From: Pseudomonadota bacterium
GTDB taxonomy: Bacteria > Pseudomonadota > Alphaproteobacteria > Caulobacterales > Caulobacteraceae
Reading direction: 5' to 3'
DNA: 64,000 nt
Assembly: GCA_023432855.1 (NCBI GenBank)
Contig: JAEZEZ010000019.1
Coordinates: 1-64,000 of the forward strand
Shown here: in pieces, positions 17,649 through 25,591 of the stretch
How the letters are laid out: every line of letters begins with the position of its first letter
Numbering within the stretch: the stretch's first letter is position 1
Made by a program: the position numbers and the translations under genes
The notes under the pieces: model-generated
Seen by the model: the letters and a program-made list of their open reading frames with translations, nothing else
What the model was told of the DNA's origin: nothing
Database searches by the model: none

Positions 17649-19406
17649 ATGACAGACGACGCTGACCCCTGCCTGGACTGGACGGAGAACCGCGCCCCCG
17701 TCTCAAGGCGGTTCGGTGATGTCTACTTCTCGGCTGAGGACGGGCTGGCGGAAACCCGCGCCGTATTCCTGGACGGCTGTGGATTGCCGGGAGCGTGGAT
17801 CGGTCGATCCCATTTCGTGGTGGCCGAACTCGGGTTCGGCTCTGGCCTCAACATAGCCGCGCTGCTGGACCTCTGGAGGAGCAGCCGCCCCTCGAACGGA
17901 CGGCTCCACGTCTTCACCGTCGAAGCGTTTCCGATGTCTGCGCCAGAGGCGTCGCGCGCCCTGTCCGCGTGGCCTGAACTGGGCGAGGCGGCCAGAGCCC
18001 TCACCGAGGCGTGGCCCTCCCGCACGCCCGGGTTCCACCGCCTCGACCTGCCTGCTTTCGGCGCCGTGATCGACGTGGCCGTCATGGACGTGGTTGAAGC
18101 CCTGTCAGCCTGGAGCGGGCGCGCCGATGCCTGGTTCCTCGATGGCTTCTCGCCCGCGAAGAACCCTCGCATGTGGAGCGACGAAGTTCTGGCGCTGGTG
18201 CGAAGCCGCTCGGCGCCGGGCGCCCGTGCGGCCACTTTCACGGTCGCGGGTGCGGTGAGACGGGGCCTCGAAGCCCAGGGCTTCACGGTCGCCAAGAAGC
18301 CCGGACATGGTCGCAAGCGCGAAAGGCTGGAGGCGGCGTTACCGGGATCGAGGACCCACGCGCGCGAACCGCGGGTCGCCATAGTCGGCGCGGGGATCGC
18401 CGGAGCCAGCCTCGCGCGTGCGTTGCTTGCCGAGGGGCTTAGGCCTGTCGTGGTCGAGTGCAGGACGCCCGGCGCAGGGGCCTCTGGCAATCCCGCCGCG
18501 CTGGTGACGCCTCGCTTCGATGTCGGTCCCGGGCCGGAAGGCGCCTTCTTCGCTCAGGCGTTCGAACGCGCCATTGCTCTGTACGAAGCGGCGCCGAACG
18601 TCGTCCTGGAGCGGGGAGCCCTCCAGCTCGAGGCAAGCCCACGCGACGCCCGCAGATTCGACGCGATCGCCGGTCAATCGATCTGGCCGTCCGGGGCGAT
18701 GAACCGCGTGTCTCCAAGCGACGCAGATGAACTGCTGGGTGACGTTGCAGGACGCGGCGGCCTGTTCATCCGGGATGGACTGACCATCTCGCCAGCCGAC
18801 GTATTGGATCGCTTCCTCGGCGGGTGCGACCTGCGCGCCGGCAGGGTGGAGAGCCTTGAGCGCGGTGAAGGGTGCTGGCGTCTGCTCGACCCGGATGGTC
18901 GTGAACTCGCCGAGGCGGAGGTTGTCTGCCTTGCCGCTGGCTGGGGCCTGTCATCCCTGCGGCCGGATCTTCCATTGTCGCCAGCGCGGGGCCAGGTCAG
19001 CTGGATCGATGGCCGTGCAGCCCGCGCAGCAGCCTGGGGCGGCTACGTGGTGCCCACCCGGTCAGGAGTCCTGTTCGGCTCCACATTCGATCGAGGGGAC
19101 AGCAATACGGAGGTCCGGCCCCACGACCACGACCGGAATCTCGCGACCCTGTCTCTCGTTCGCGGCGCCTTGGCCGCTGAACTGGCCGACCGCCCATGGA
19201 GGGGTCGCGCCTGCATCCGGGCGACGACCCGCGACCATCTGCCGGTCGCGGGCCAGCTGGAGGCTGGGCTGTGGGTGCTGGGGGGCCTCGGTTCTCGCGG
19301 GTTCACGACCGGGCCTCTTCTGGCCGAGCATCTGGCGGCGTACATACTCGGGCTGCCTTCGCCGTTACCCCAGCCGATCGCGAGCCGGCTGCAACCACAT
19401 CGCTGA
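17649..19406 (+). CDS. mnmC: Bifunctional tRNA mnm5s2U34 biosynthesis protein MnmC
   Basis: 585 residues in two domains. The N-terminal MnmD methyltransferase (about 1-230) shows VVAELGFGSGLNIAALL as the SAM site and DAWFLDGFSPAKNPRMW as the active-site block. The C-terminal FAD-dependent oxidoreductase starts near residue 240 with RVAIVGAGIAGASLARALL and ends with RATTRDHLPVAGQ and GGLGSRGFTTGPLLAEHLA. It finishes the 5-methylaminomethyl group on wobble U34 of several tRNAs in the cytoplasm. Length is a little shorter than the E. coli enzyme, which is usual. It starts 25 bases after a terminator. Confidence 0.95.
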   Translation: MTDDADPCLDWTENRAPVSRRFGDVYFSAEDGLAETRAVFLDGCGLPGAWIGRSHFVVAELGFGSGLNIAALLDLWRSSRPSNGRLHVFTVEAFPMSAPEASRALSAWPELGEAARALTEAWPSRTPGFHRLDLPAFGAVIDVAVMDVVEALSAWSGRADAWFLDGFSPAKNPRMWSDEVLALVRSRSAPGARAATFTVAGAVRRGLEAQGFTVAKKPGHGRKRERLEAALPGSRTHAREPRVAIVGAGIAGASLARALLAEGLRPVVVECRTPGAGASGNPAALVTPRFDVGPGPEGAFFAQAFERAIALYEAAPNVVLERGALQLEASPRDARRFDAIAGQSIWPSGAMNRVSPSDADELLGDVAGRGGLFIRDGLTISPADVLDRFLGGCDLRAGRVESLERGEGCWRLLDPDGRELAEAEVVCLAAGWGLSSLRPDLPLSPARGQVSWIDGRAARAAAWGGYVVPTRSGVLFGSTFDRGDSNTEVRPHDHDRNLATLSLVRGALAAELADRPWRGRACIRATTRDHLPVAGQLEAGLWVLGGLGSRGFTTGPLLAEHLAAYILGLPSPLPQPIASRLQPHR

Positions 19407-19454
19407 CCCGGAGGTTCGGGATCCTGCAAGCCGGGTCTCCACGGAGATGATGAA

Positions 19455-19865
19455 ATGCGCACCCAGGTCTCAGGCATCGCCCTCGCCGCACTGACGGCCG
19501 GACTGCTCGGCGGCTGCTCCACCAATGCCCAGAGCCAGGCCGCATCAGCACCGCCGTCCGACCGGCAGTGTTTCCTTGCAAGCCAGGTCGACGGCTTCAC
19601 CGCGCCGAGCGATGACCGGGTTTATGTTCGGGTGTCACCCAGACGGGTGTTCGAACTGCAGTTGCTTGGAGCCTGTCCGAATATCGACTGGACCTATCGC
19701 ATTGGCCTTCGAGCGCGCGGCGGCGGCTTCATTTGCACGGGCATGGACGCGGAGCTGATCGTCCCGGACGAAATGATGGGCGGCCCCCACCGCTGCATGG
19801 TGCGGGCGGTTCGCCAGCTCAGCCCTGCGGAGGTCGAGGCCCTCCCCGACCGGTCGCGGCCCTAG
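19455..19865 (+). CDS. DUF6491 family lipoprotein
   Basis: 136 residues with lipobox LLGGC (Cys21) and start supported by GGAG eight bases upstream. After the Cys the domain contains RQCFLASQVDGF, DDRVYVRVSPRRVFELQLLGACPNIDW and FICTGMDAELIVPD, the pattern of DUF6491, with Cys residues that may form disulfides in the periplasm. The function is unknown. It follows mnmC by 48 bases on the same strand and converges on the permease gene. Confidence 0.82.
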   Translation: MRTQVSGIALAALTAGLLGGCSTNAQSQAASAPPSDRQCFLASQVDGFTAPSDDRVYVRVSPRRVFELQLLGACPNIDWTYRIGLRARGGGFICTGMDAELIVPDEMMGGPHRCMVRAVRQLSPAEVEALPDRSRP

Positions 19866-19868
19866 CTG

Positions 19869-21269
19869 TTACCCGGACCGTTGGGCCAGGCGGCTCTTGC
19901 GCATGCCGTACAGGAAGTAGGCGATCAGGCCGACGACATTCCAGGCCAGGAAAAGCACCTGGGTGTCCCGGGGCAGGCTGGCGAACAGGTAGAGGCAGCC
20001 GCCAAGAGCCACCAACCCGACTATCCACCCGAGCGGAGCCTTGAAGACCCGGGGACGGGCCTTCTCCTGCACACGCAGGACGAGGAGGCACACCGCGACG
20101 GCTGCGAAGGCGGCCAAGGTGCCCGCGTTCGCCAGGGCCGCCGCCTTGTCGATCGGCAGGAAACCCGCGAGCACAGCCAGGACAACCGCGGTCACCATGG
20201 TCATGAGGACCGGCGTTCTGGTCCGGGCGTTCACCTTGCTGAGCGCGCGCGGAAGCAGGCCGTCCCGCGCCATGACGAAGAAGATGCGGCTCTGGCCATA
20301 AAGGAAGGCCAGCAAGACCGTCGGAAGCGCAATAACGACCGCCGCGGCTATCAGCCGGGCCGCGCCGGGTGACTGGACCTCCCGCAGGATGACGGCCAGG
20401 GCTTCCGGGCTGTTGGCGAACGTCTGGAACGGAACAGCCCCGACGGCCACGGCCGCCACCACGATATAGATGGCGGTGCAGAGGATCATTGAGCCCACGA
20501 TGCCGATGGGTAGATCGCGGCCCGGGTTCTTGGTTTCCTCCGCAGCCGTGGAGATGGCGTCAAAGCCGTAGAAGGCAAAGAAGATGATGGCGGCGGCCGC
20601 CATGACACCCGTCGGCTGCAGCGGCCCGCCGAAGCCGTAGGGCATGAACGGGTCGAAGCGGGACGGGTCGAAATGGGGGCCCGCCACGGCCACGAAGAGA
20701 CCGAGAGCCGCCAGTTTCACGAGCACCAGCACGATGTTGACGGTTGCGCTTTCGCGGGTGCCCAACATCAGCAAGCCGGCGACTACGAAGATGATCAGGA
20801 TGGCCGGCAGATTGACCAGGCCTCCGGCCATCGGTCCTGCCAGCAGCTGCGCGGGTATGCCCATGCCTTCGGCGAAGGGCGCTGCGTATCCTGACCAGCC
20901 AATCGCTACCGCCGTCACGACAAGCGAGTATTCGAGGATCAGGCTCCAGCCAATAATCCAGCCGACCAGTTCTCCAAGCACCGTATAACTGTAAGTGTAA
21001 GCGCTTCCTGCTGCGGGAATGAGGGTCGAGACCTCCGCATAGCAGAGCGCCGCGCAGGCGCACACGACACCCACGATAGCAAAGGACAGGAGCACGCCGG
21101 GACCGGCAAGGTTCACGCCGGTGCCGATGAGGACGAAGACTCCGGCGCCGATGATCGCGCCGACGCCGAGCGCGACGAGATGGGGCCAACTCAGCGTTCG
21201 GCCGAGCTTGTGATCGTCGTCGATCGATTCTTCATCGCCGATCGGCTTGCGGCGGCCCCAGAACGCCAT
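19869..21269 (-). CDS. APC-superfamily amino acid permease (cationic amino acid transporter type)
   Basis: 466 residues with about 12 membrane helices. The first helix carries the substrate-site segment GVGAIIGAGVFVLIGTGV, and EESIDDDHKLGRTLSWPHL precedes it, as in the CAT/YfnA branch of the APC superfamily. Helix 6 is visible as FFAFYGFDAISTAAEETKNPGRDLPIGI. The start ATG (21267-21269) has GGGGGAA upstream. It imports or exchanges amino acids across the inner membrane; which ones is not decided by sequence. The C-terminal RKSRLAQRSG is cytoplasmic. Confidence 0.9.
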   Translation of the reverse strand: MAFWGRRKPIGDEESIDDDHKLGRTLSWPHLVALGVGAIIGAGVFVLIGTGVNLAGPGVLLSFAIVGVVCACAALCYAEVSTLIPAAGSAYTYSYTVLGELVGWIIGWSLILEYSLVVTAVAIGWSGYAAPFAEGMGIPAQLLAGPMAGGLVNLPAILIIFVVAGLLMLGTRESATVNIVLVLVKLAALGLFVAVAGPHFDPSRFDPFMPYGFGGPLQPTGVMAAAAIIFFAFYGFDAISTAAEETKNPGRDLPIGIVGSMILCTAIYIVVAAVAVGAVPFQTFANSPEALAVILREVQSPGAARLIAAAVVIALPTVLLAFLYGQSRIFFVMARDGLLPRALSKVNARTRTPVLMTMVTAVVLAVLAGFLPIDKAAALANAGTLAAFAAVAVCLLVLRVQEKARPRVFKAPLGWIVGLVALGGCLYLFASLPRDTQVLFLAWNVVGLIAYFLYGMRKSRLAQRSG

Positions 21270-21399
21270 GACTTCCCCCAGGCATCTTGCTTTGGCGCGA
21301 CCTTATGCGTGTTCTCTGCCGGGCGATACCCGAGGAAAAGCGTAGTGAAGCAGCTTCACCGAAACCCTCTCTCGGCTTAAAGCGCATCCGGAGAAATTC

Positions 21400-22458
21400 A
21401 TGACGCAGCTGACGCCGGAAGAGATTCACAAGCGGGCCCGCGAAGGGGACCACGACGCCCAGTTCGCTCTGGCGCGACTGTTCGACCGCGAGGGCCGGCA
21501 CGACGTCGCGATCGGATGGTTGCAGAAGGCGGCCGATGCAGGCCACGCCCTGTCAGCCACCTATCTCGGCATGCGATTCCTTACGGCCCAGGCGGCCCCC
21601 TTCGCACCCGTCGACGGCGCGCGCCTGATCTTCAAGGGCGCCGAAGCGGGGAATCCCGAGGCAGCCGGGCGCGCAGCGGTGCTCACAGCCGCAGGGGTCG
21701 GGCGGCCTCAGGACTGGCGAGGGGCCCTGGCCTGGCTGACCCGGGCCATCAAGGGCGGCTATGCCGGATCACAGGCGCAGATGGACGTTCTCGAGACCGA
21801 GGCGCGCTTCCACGGCAGGCCTCTGGACCTCAAGAAGCTCGTCGCTTCGCCTCGGGTCGAGACGGTCCGCGAGGATCCGCGAATTCAGGTGGTGAAGGGC
21901 TTCGCCTCACCAGAAGCCTGCGACTGGATCGCCGAGCGCTCAAAGCCCAGGCTCGAGCCCGCCCGGACCTATAACGCCCTCAAAGGCGGACGCGACTACA
22001 ACGATATCCGGACCAACACGGGGACGGCGTTCGGCCTCTGGAACACCGATCTCGTCGTGCTGCTGATGCGCGCTCGCATCGCCGCCGCGAGCGGTCTGGC
22101 GCTCAACCGCTTCGAGCCGGTGAACATCCTTCACTACGACCCGGGCCAACAGTTCGAACCCCACTACGACTGGATCGACCCGGAGGTCGAGCATTTCGCA
22201 GCGGATCTCGCCGCGCGAGGACAACGCACGGCAACCGCCCTGCTTTATCTCAACGACGGATACGATGGCGGAGAGACCGATTTCCCGAGGCTCGGCTACA
22301 ACCATAAGGGCCGGAAGGGAGACCTCCTGATCTTCTTCAACATCGATGGAGAAGGGCGGCCCGATCCGCGAACGCTTCACGCCGGCACGCCGCCCACCAG
22401 CGGCGAGAAGTGGGTGCTGTCGCAGTGGATCCGCGACAAGGAACAGCCTGTGATCTAG
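21400..22458 (+). CDS. Sel1-repeat / prolyl-4-hydroxylase-like 2OG-Fe(II) oxygenase
   Basis: 352 residues. The first ~130 contain Sel1-like helical repeats (GDHDAQFALARLFDREG..., AGHALSATYLGMRF, GNPEAAGRAAVL). The rest is a P4Hc-type dioxygenase: HYDPGQQFEPHYDW with iron ligands His255 and Asp257, GGETDFPRLG, distal iron ligand His327 in LHAGTPP, and Lys337 (GEKWVLSQWIR) to hold 2-oxoglutarate. All catalytic residues are present. Such enzymes hydroxylate proline or related residues in proteins or peptides; the Sel1 part may choose the partner. The 3' end overlaps the convergent S10 peptidase gene by four bases. Confidence 0.9.
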   Translation: MTQLTPEEIHKRAREGDHDAQFALARLFDREGRHDVAIGWLQKAADAGHALSATYLGMRFLTAQAAPFAPVDGARLIFKGAEAGNPEAAGRAAVLTAAGVGRPQDWRGALAWLTRAIKGGYAGSQAQMDVLETEARFHGRPLDLKKLVASPRVETVREDPRIQVVKGFASPEACDWIAERSKPRLEPARTYNALKGGRDYNDIRTNTGTAFGLWNTDLVVLLMRARIAAASGLALNRFEPVNILHYDPGQQFEPHYDWIDPEVEHFAADLAARGQRTATALLYLNDGYDGGETDFPRLGYNHKGRKGDLLIFFNIDGEGRPDPRTLHAGTPPTSGEKWVLSQWIRDKEQPVI

Positions 22459-23945
22459 CGGTAGATCGCGCGCACGTCCCTTCGCATGGCCGCGCGGCTG
22501 TCAGGCCGGCTGTAGAACATGTGGCCCCCCGGATAGACGGCCAGCCGAACCTGGTCGGCGCCGGCCATCACCGGGATCTGGTCGATCACCAGACGGCTGG
22601 CGAAGTACGGCGTCTGGATATCGGTGAAACCGTGGACGATGAGCACCTGCATCTTCGGGTCCAGCGCCACGGACTGGCGAAGGGCCGTGGTGGACTCGGC
22701 GGTGGGGTCACGGTCCCAGAGCCGGCCGACTTCGCCGCTCAGCGCATGGTAGGCGCCCTCGGCCTTCCAGCCGATCACTCTGGTGACATAGTCGACCTGG
22801 GCCGACGTGGTCGGGGCGATGATGGCGTCCAGAATGGGATCTCCCGCCCGTGTGCTCGGCGACCAGGGAAATGGGTCAAAGGCGGACACGTTGACGTCGT
22901 AGCGGCTGGAGATGCGCCCCTCGGCGCGCTGGAATTCGCGGGCGAAGGTCGGCAGATCGACCCGCCCGCCCAGCCGACGAACCAGAGCCGGATCCAGCCC
23001 CGTATACCGGGACACCCGCTCCACGATCCGCTCCACCGCCGCGGGGTCGCGGGCGCCTCGCAGGAGGTCCACCATAAACTCGGTACGGGCGTACTCCTCC
23101 ACGTCCGCCATGTCCGCGGCGGTGAGCAGGCGGCCGTCACGTTCCCGGCGGGCGGCGGCCATCGAGGGCAACGTCGAGACCCAGGGCAAGGGAGAGATGT
23201 CGCGGCCGCCGGGGAAGAAGTAATCCAGCCGCGGCGAAACCAGGGTCATTCCCCACACACCGACACCGAGTTCCGTCTGTAGTTCATAGGCGATGCGCGG
23301 CAGCCGAAAGCCGCCGTAGCTTTCGCCCACGAGATACTTGGGAGACCCCATCCGACCGTTCTTAAGCAACCAGTCGTAGACCGAGCGTGACAGGTACTCG
23401 ATGTCCTGGTTGGTGCCGTAGAAGAGCTTCTTCGCCTTCTCCTCGGTCACGTAAGAACGGGAAAAGCCGGTCCCGACGGGGTCGATGAAGACCAGATCGG
23501 TGAATTCAAGCCAGGTATCAGGGTTGTCCACGACGCGGGCGGCGGACGACGGGAAATCACCCTGGGCGCCGAAAGGGACCATCTTCGGACCGATCAGTCC
23601 CAGGTTCAGATAGACGGATGCGGCTCCGGGCCCGCCATTGAAGGCGAAGGTGACCGGGCGATCCAGGCGGTCTGGCGAGTCGAGAAGGAAGGCCGTGTAG
23701 GCCACCTCGCCGAGAACCTCCCCCGAAGCGTCGACGACAGGGATGGCGCCTGCGGAGGCGACATAATTCAGAGTGCGTCCGCCGAGCCTGATGGACTGCT
23801 TGACGCTGGCCGGCGCCGACAGCCGCTGAGCCGCGGGCTTCACTGCGGCGGCAGGCGAGGCCTCCCCTTGCCAGGCTAGAGCGGCGCAGGGGGCGAGGGC
23901 AACCAGAGCAGCCATGGCCAGCGAGCGGACGCGTTGGAAGATCAT
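22455..23945 (-). CDS. S10-family serine carboxypeptidase, exported
   Basis: 496 residues with a signal peptide (MIFQRVRSLAMAALVALAPCAALAWQ). The catalytic serine is Ser209 in VGESYGGFRLPR; FAFNGGPGAASVYLNLGLIGP is the family's oxyanion segment, and the Asp and His lie in the C-terminal half (VLIVHGFTDIQTPYFAS and YPGGHMFYSRPD). It removes C-terminal residues from peptides and should act in the periplasm. The open frame extends 88 codons upstream; the signal peptide sets the start at 23943-23945. The upstream open part shadows the LuxR-type gene on the other strand. Confidence 0.9.
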   Translation of the reverse strand: MIFQRVRSLAMAALVALAPCAALAWQGEASPAAAVKPAAQRLSAPASVKQSIRLGGRTLNYVASAGAIPVVDASGEVLGEVAYTAFLLDSPDRLDRPVTFAFNGGPGAASVYLNLGLIGPKMVPFGAQGDFPSSAARVVDNPDTWLEFTDLVFIDPVGTGFSRSYVTEEKAKKLFYGTNQDIEYLSRSVYDWLLKNGRMGSPKYLVGESYGGFRLPRIAYELQTELGVGVWGMTLVSPRLDYFFPGGRDISPLPWVSTLPSMAAARRERDGRLLTAADMADVEEYARTEFMVDLLRGARDPAAVERIVERVSRYTGLDPALVRRLGGRVDLPTFAREFQRAEGRISSRYDVNVSAFDPFPWSPSTRAGDPILDAIIAPTTSAQVDYVTRVIGWKAEGAYHALSGEVGRLWDRDPTAESTTALRQSVALDPKMQVLIVHGFTDIQTPYFASRLVIDQIPVMAGADQVRLAVYPGGHMFYSRPDSRAAMRRDVRAIYR

Positions 23946-24023
23946 GACCTGAGGCCTGCCATTGTTGGTTACGTGCCGGGACCATAAGCCGGTCGGTCGC
24001 CAGCGGCCAAGACCACCGAGCCT

Positions 24024-24806
24024 ATGGACCTGCGCCATTCGAATGCCCCATATGCGCCTGCGATGACCGGGCCTAATGACGCTCTCGCAGACGCTGTCGC
24101 GCGGCTGTCGCCTCGCGAGCGGGAATGCCTGCGCCTGGTTGGCCAGCACCTTCGCTCGAAGGAAATCGGGCGCCGCCTGGGCATCTCTGCTCACACCGTT
24201 GACTGGCACGTGAGCGAAGCCCGGCGACGGCTGGGAGCCGCTGATCGGCGGGAAGCTGCGCTCATGCTGCTCGCGGTAGAATCCCAGCCATCCCCCTCAA
24301 TGATTGAGGGGGATGGAGCTTCGCGGGTTCCTCCCACTCCGGACGGATGGTCCGCTTTCCCTGAGAAGGGGATGCGTCATGTTGAGAGTAGTCCAGACCG
24401 CCAGCGCCGGCGAAGACACGACACCGGAGGAGGCCCTGGCCGCCCCGGCGTTCACGTGGGAGGAGTTGGAAGAAGCGCTGACGGCGATCGCCGCGAGCGC
24501 ACAGCAACGCGAGATGACGCCGGCATTGGTCGCCGCGACACGGCGGCGGGCTCCGAGCCTTCCACGCTCTCAGGCCTTGCGGGAGATATTGTCGCTGGCC
24601 TGGGTGATCGCGGACGAGTCGGTTCCAGCGACCGAGGCAGGCGCCTAGATCCGGGACGGCGACTGCTGCTGATCCTGGTTCTCGCGGTGGTGATTGGCGT
24701 GCTGTCGCTGGGGGTCGTGGCGGCGTCTCTCGGATTCGCGTCGGCGATCCAGTCAGCCTTGCCCCGCGATCCATCGCCGCCACGTTCCAGCTCGCCCGCG
24801 CCCTGA
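24024..24806 (+). CDS. LuxR-type HTH protein with C-terminal membrane anchor
   Basis: The 260-codon frame begins with a GerE/LuxR DNA-binding domain (about residues 28-90: LSPRERECLRLVGQHLRSKEIGRRLGISAHTVDWHVSEARRRLG) and ends with a hydrophobic anchor (RRLLLILVLAVVIGVLSLGVVAASLGF). Membrane-anchored LuxR-type proteins of this design are frequent in Caulobacterales and Sphingomonadales. The linker (about residues 115-210) is Arg/Gly-rich and looks like a shadow translation, because a different frame of the same DNA (24379-24648) reads as a plausible protein. So either two genes overlap here or frame changes have occurred. The start could also be the ATG at 24063. Confidence 0.6.
   Translation: MDLRHSNAPYAPAMTGPNDALADAVARLSPRERECLRLVGQHLRSKEIGRRLGISAHTVDWHVSEARRRLGAADRREAALMLLAVESQPSPSMIEGDGASRVPPTPDGWSAFPEKGMRHVESSPDRQRRRRHDTGGGPGRPGVHVGGVGRSADGDRRERTATRDDAGIGRRDTAAGSEPSTLSGLAGDIVAGLGDRGRVGSSDRGRRLDPGRRLLLILVLAVVIGVLSLGVVAASLGFASAIQSALPRDPSPPRSSSPAP
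24379..24648 (+). CDS. Out-of-frame ORF inside the LuxR-type gene, possible small protein
   Basis: 89 codons starting MLRVVQTASAGEDTTPEEALAA, with TWEELEEALTAIAASAQQREM and ALREILSLAWVIADES, a natural-looking mix of amphipathic helices. A GAAGGGG lies about nine bases before the ATG. Its amino-acid composition is more protein-like than the Arg/Gly-rich linker read in the LuxR frame. No family is recognised. Confidence 0.45.
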   Translation: MLRVVQTASAGEDTTPEEALAAPAFTWEELEEALTAIAASAQQREMTPALVAATRRRAPSLPRSQALREILSLAWVIADESVPATEAGA

Positions 24807-24847
24807 AGGCGCACGCACGCCCGCCGAGGGGAAGGAGCTGACAAGAC

Positions 24848-25591
24848 TTGGCTCAGGTGATCGCTCCAGACCTTGTCATCATCGCCGCCATGGGCGCCTG
24901 GGGCGTACTCGCGTTCTGGCGCGGATCCTGGCGAGAGCGGCTTTTCGCCGTCCTGTGGCCCCTCGCCTACTGGGGGGTTCGGCTGATGCTCGGGGGCGGT
25001 CCGTCCGACGGCGTCGTGGATCCAGGCGAGGCGGTTCTTGTGACGGGAATGATCGTCAGCGCCGGATTAGCCCTCGGCGCCGGCCGGCTGCCCGAGATCG
25101 TACTGGTTCTTGCCTGGCCGGTGATCTGGGTTCTCGCGCAGGTGCATCAGCCCGGCGCGACGCTAACTCTCGTGGCGTTCTTGTTGGCCGGATCTTACGC
25201 CGTGTGGCGGGGAGGAAACCCAGAGCGGTTCATCGCCCTCGCCATGTCTATCGGCGGCGCGGCGGCTCGCATGGTTCAGAGCTACGATTTCAGTCGTCCG
25301 CAGTACGGAATGTTCGCGGTCGATCTGGTTTTTCTGGCGGTGCTGCTTCCGCTTGCCATGTTCAGCAATCGCAAGTGGCTGCTTCCATGCGCGGCGCTTC
25401 AGCTGCTGATCATCGGAGCTCACGTCGCCATGATCCTTGACCCCCGCATCCGGAGCTATGCCTATCTTACCGCCGTAATGGTCTGGTTCTGGTGCCAGAT
25501 GCTCACCCTCGTTCTGGGCGTCTTCTTCGAAGCCGAGAGGGAACGGCGGCGGCTCCGCGCCGTCAGTGGAAATCCCGCGACTTCGGGATGA
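24848..25591 (+). CDS. Hypothetical multi-pass membrane protein
   Basis: About 247 residues, starting at a TTG (24848) or a GTG at 24857; AAGGAG at about 24830 supports either. About seven hydrophobic segments are seen, for example PDLVIIAAMGAWGVLAFW, ALGAGRLPEIVLVLAWPVIWVL and FAVDLVFLAVLLPLAMF, and a charged tail EAERERRRLRAVSG. No family is recognised. It lies 41 bases after the membrane-anchored LuxR-type gene, so the two may form a unit. Its 3' end overlaps the end of the convergent dnaE2 gene by 29 bases. Confidence 0.7.
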   Translation: MAQVIAPDLVIIAAMGAWGVLAFWRGSWRERLFAVLWPLAYWGVRLMLGGGPSDGVVDPGEAVLVTGMIVSAGLALGAGRLPEIVLVLAWPVIWVLAQVHQPGATLTLVAFLLAGSYAVWRGGNPERFIALAMSIGGAAARMVQSYDFSRPQYGMFAVDLVFLAVLLPLAMFSNRKWLLPCAALQLLIIGAHVAMILDPRIRSYAYLTAVMVWFWCQMLTLVLGVFFEAERERRRLRAVSGNPATSG

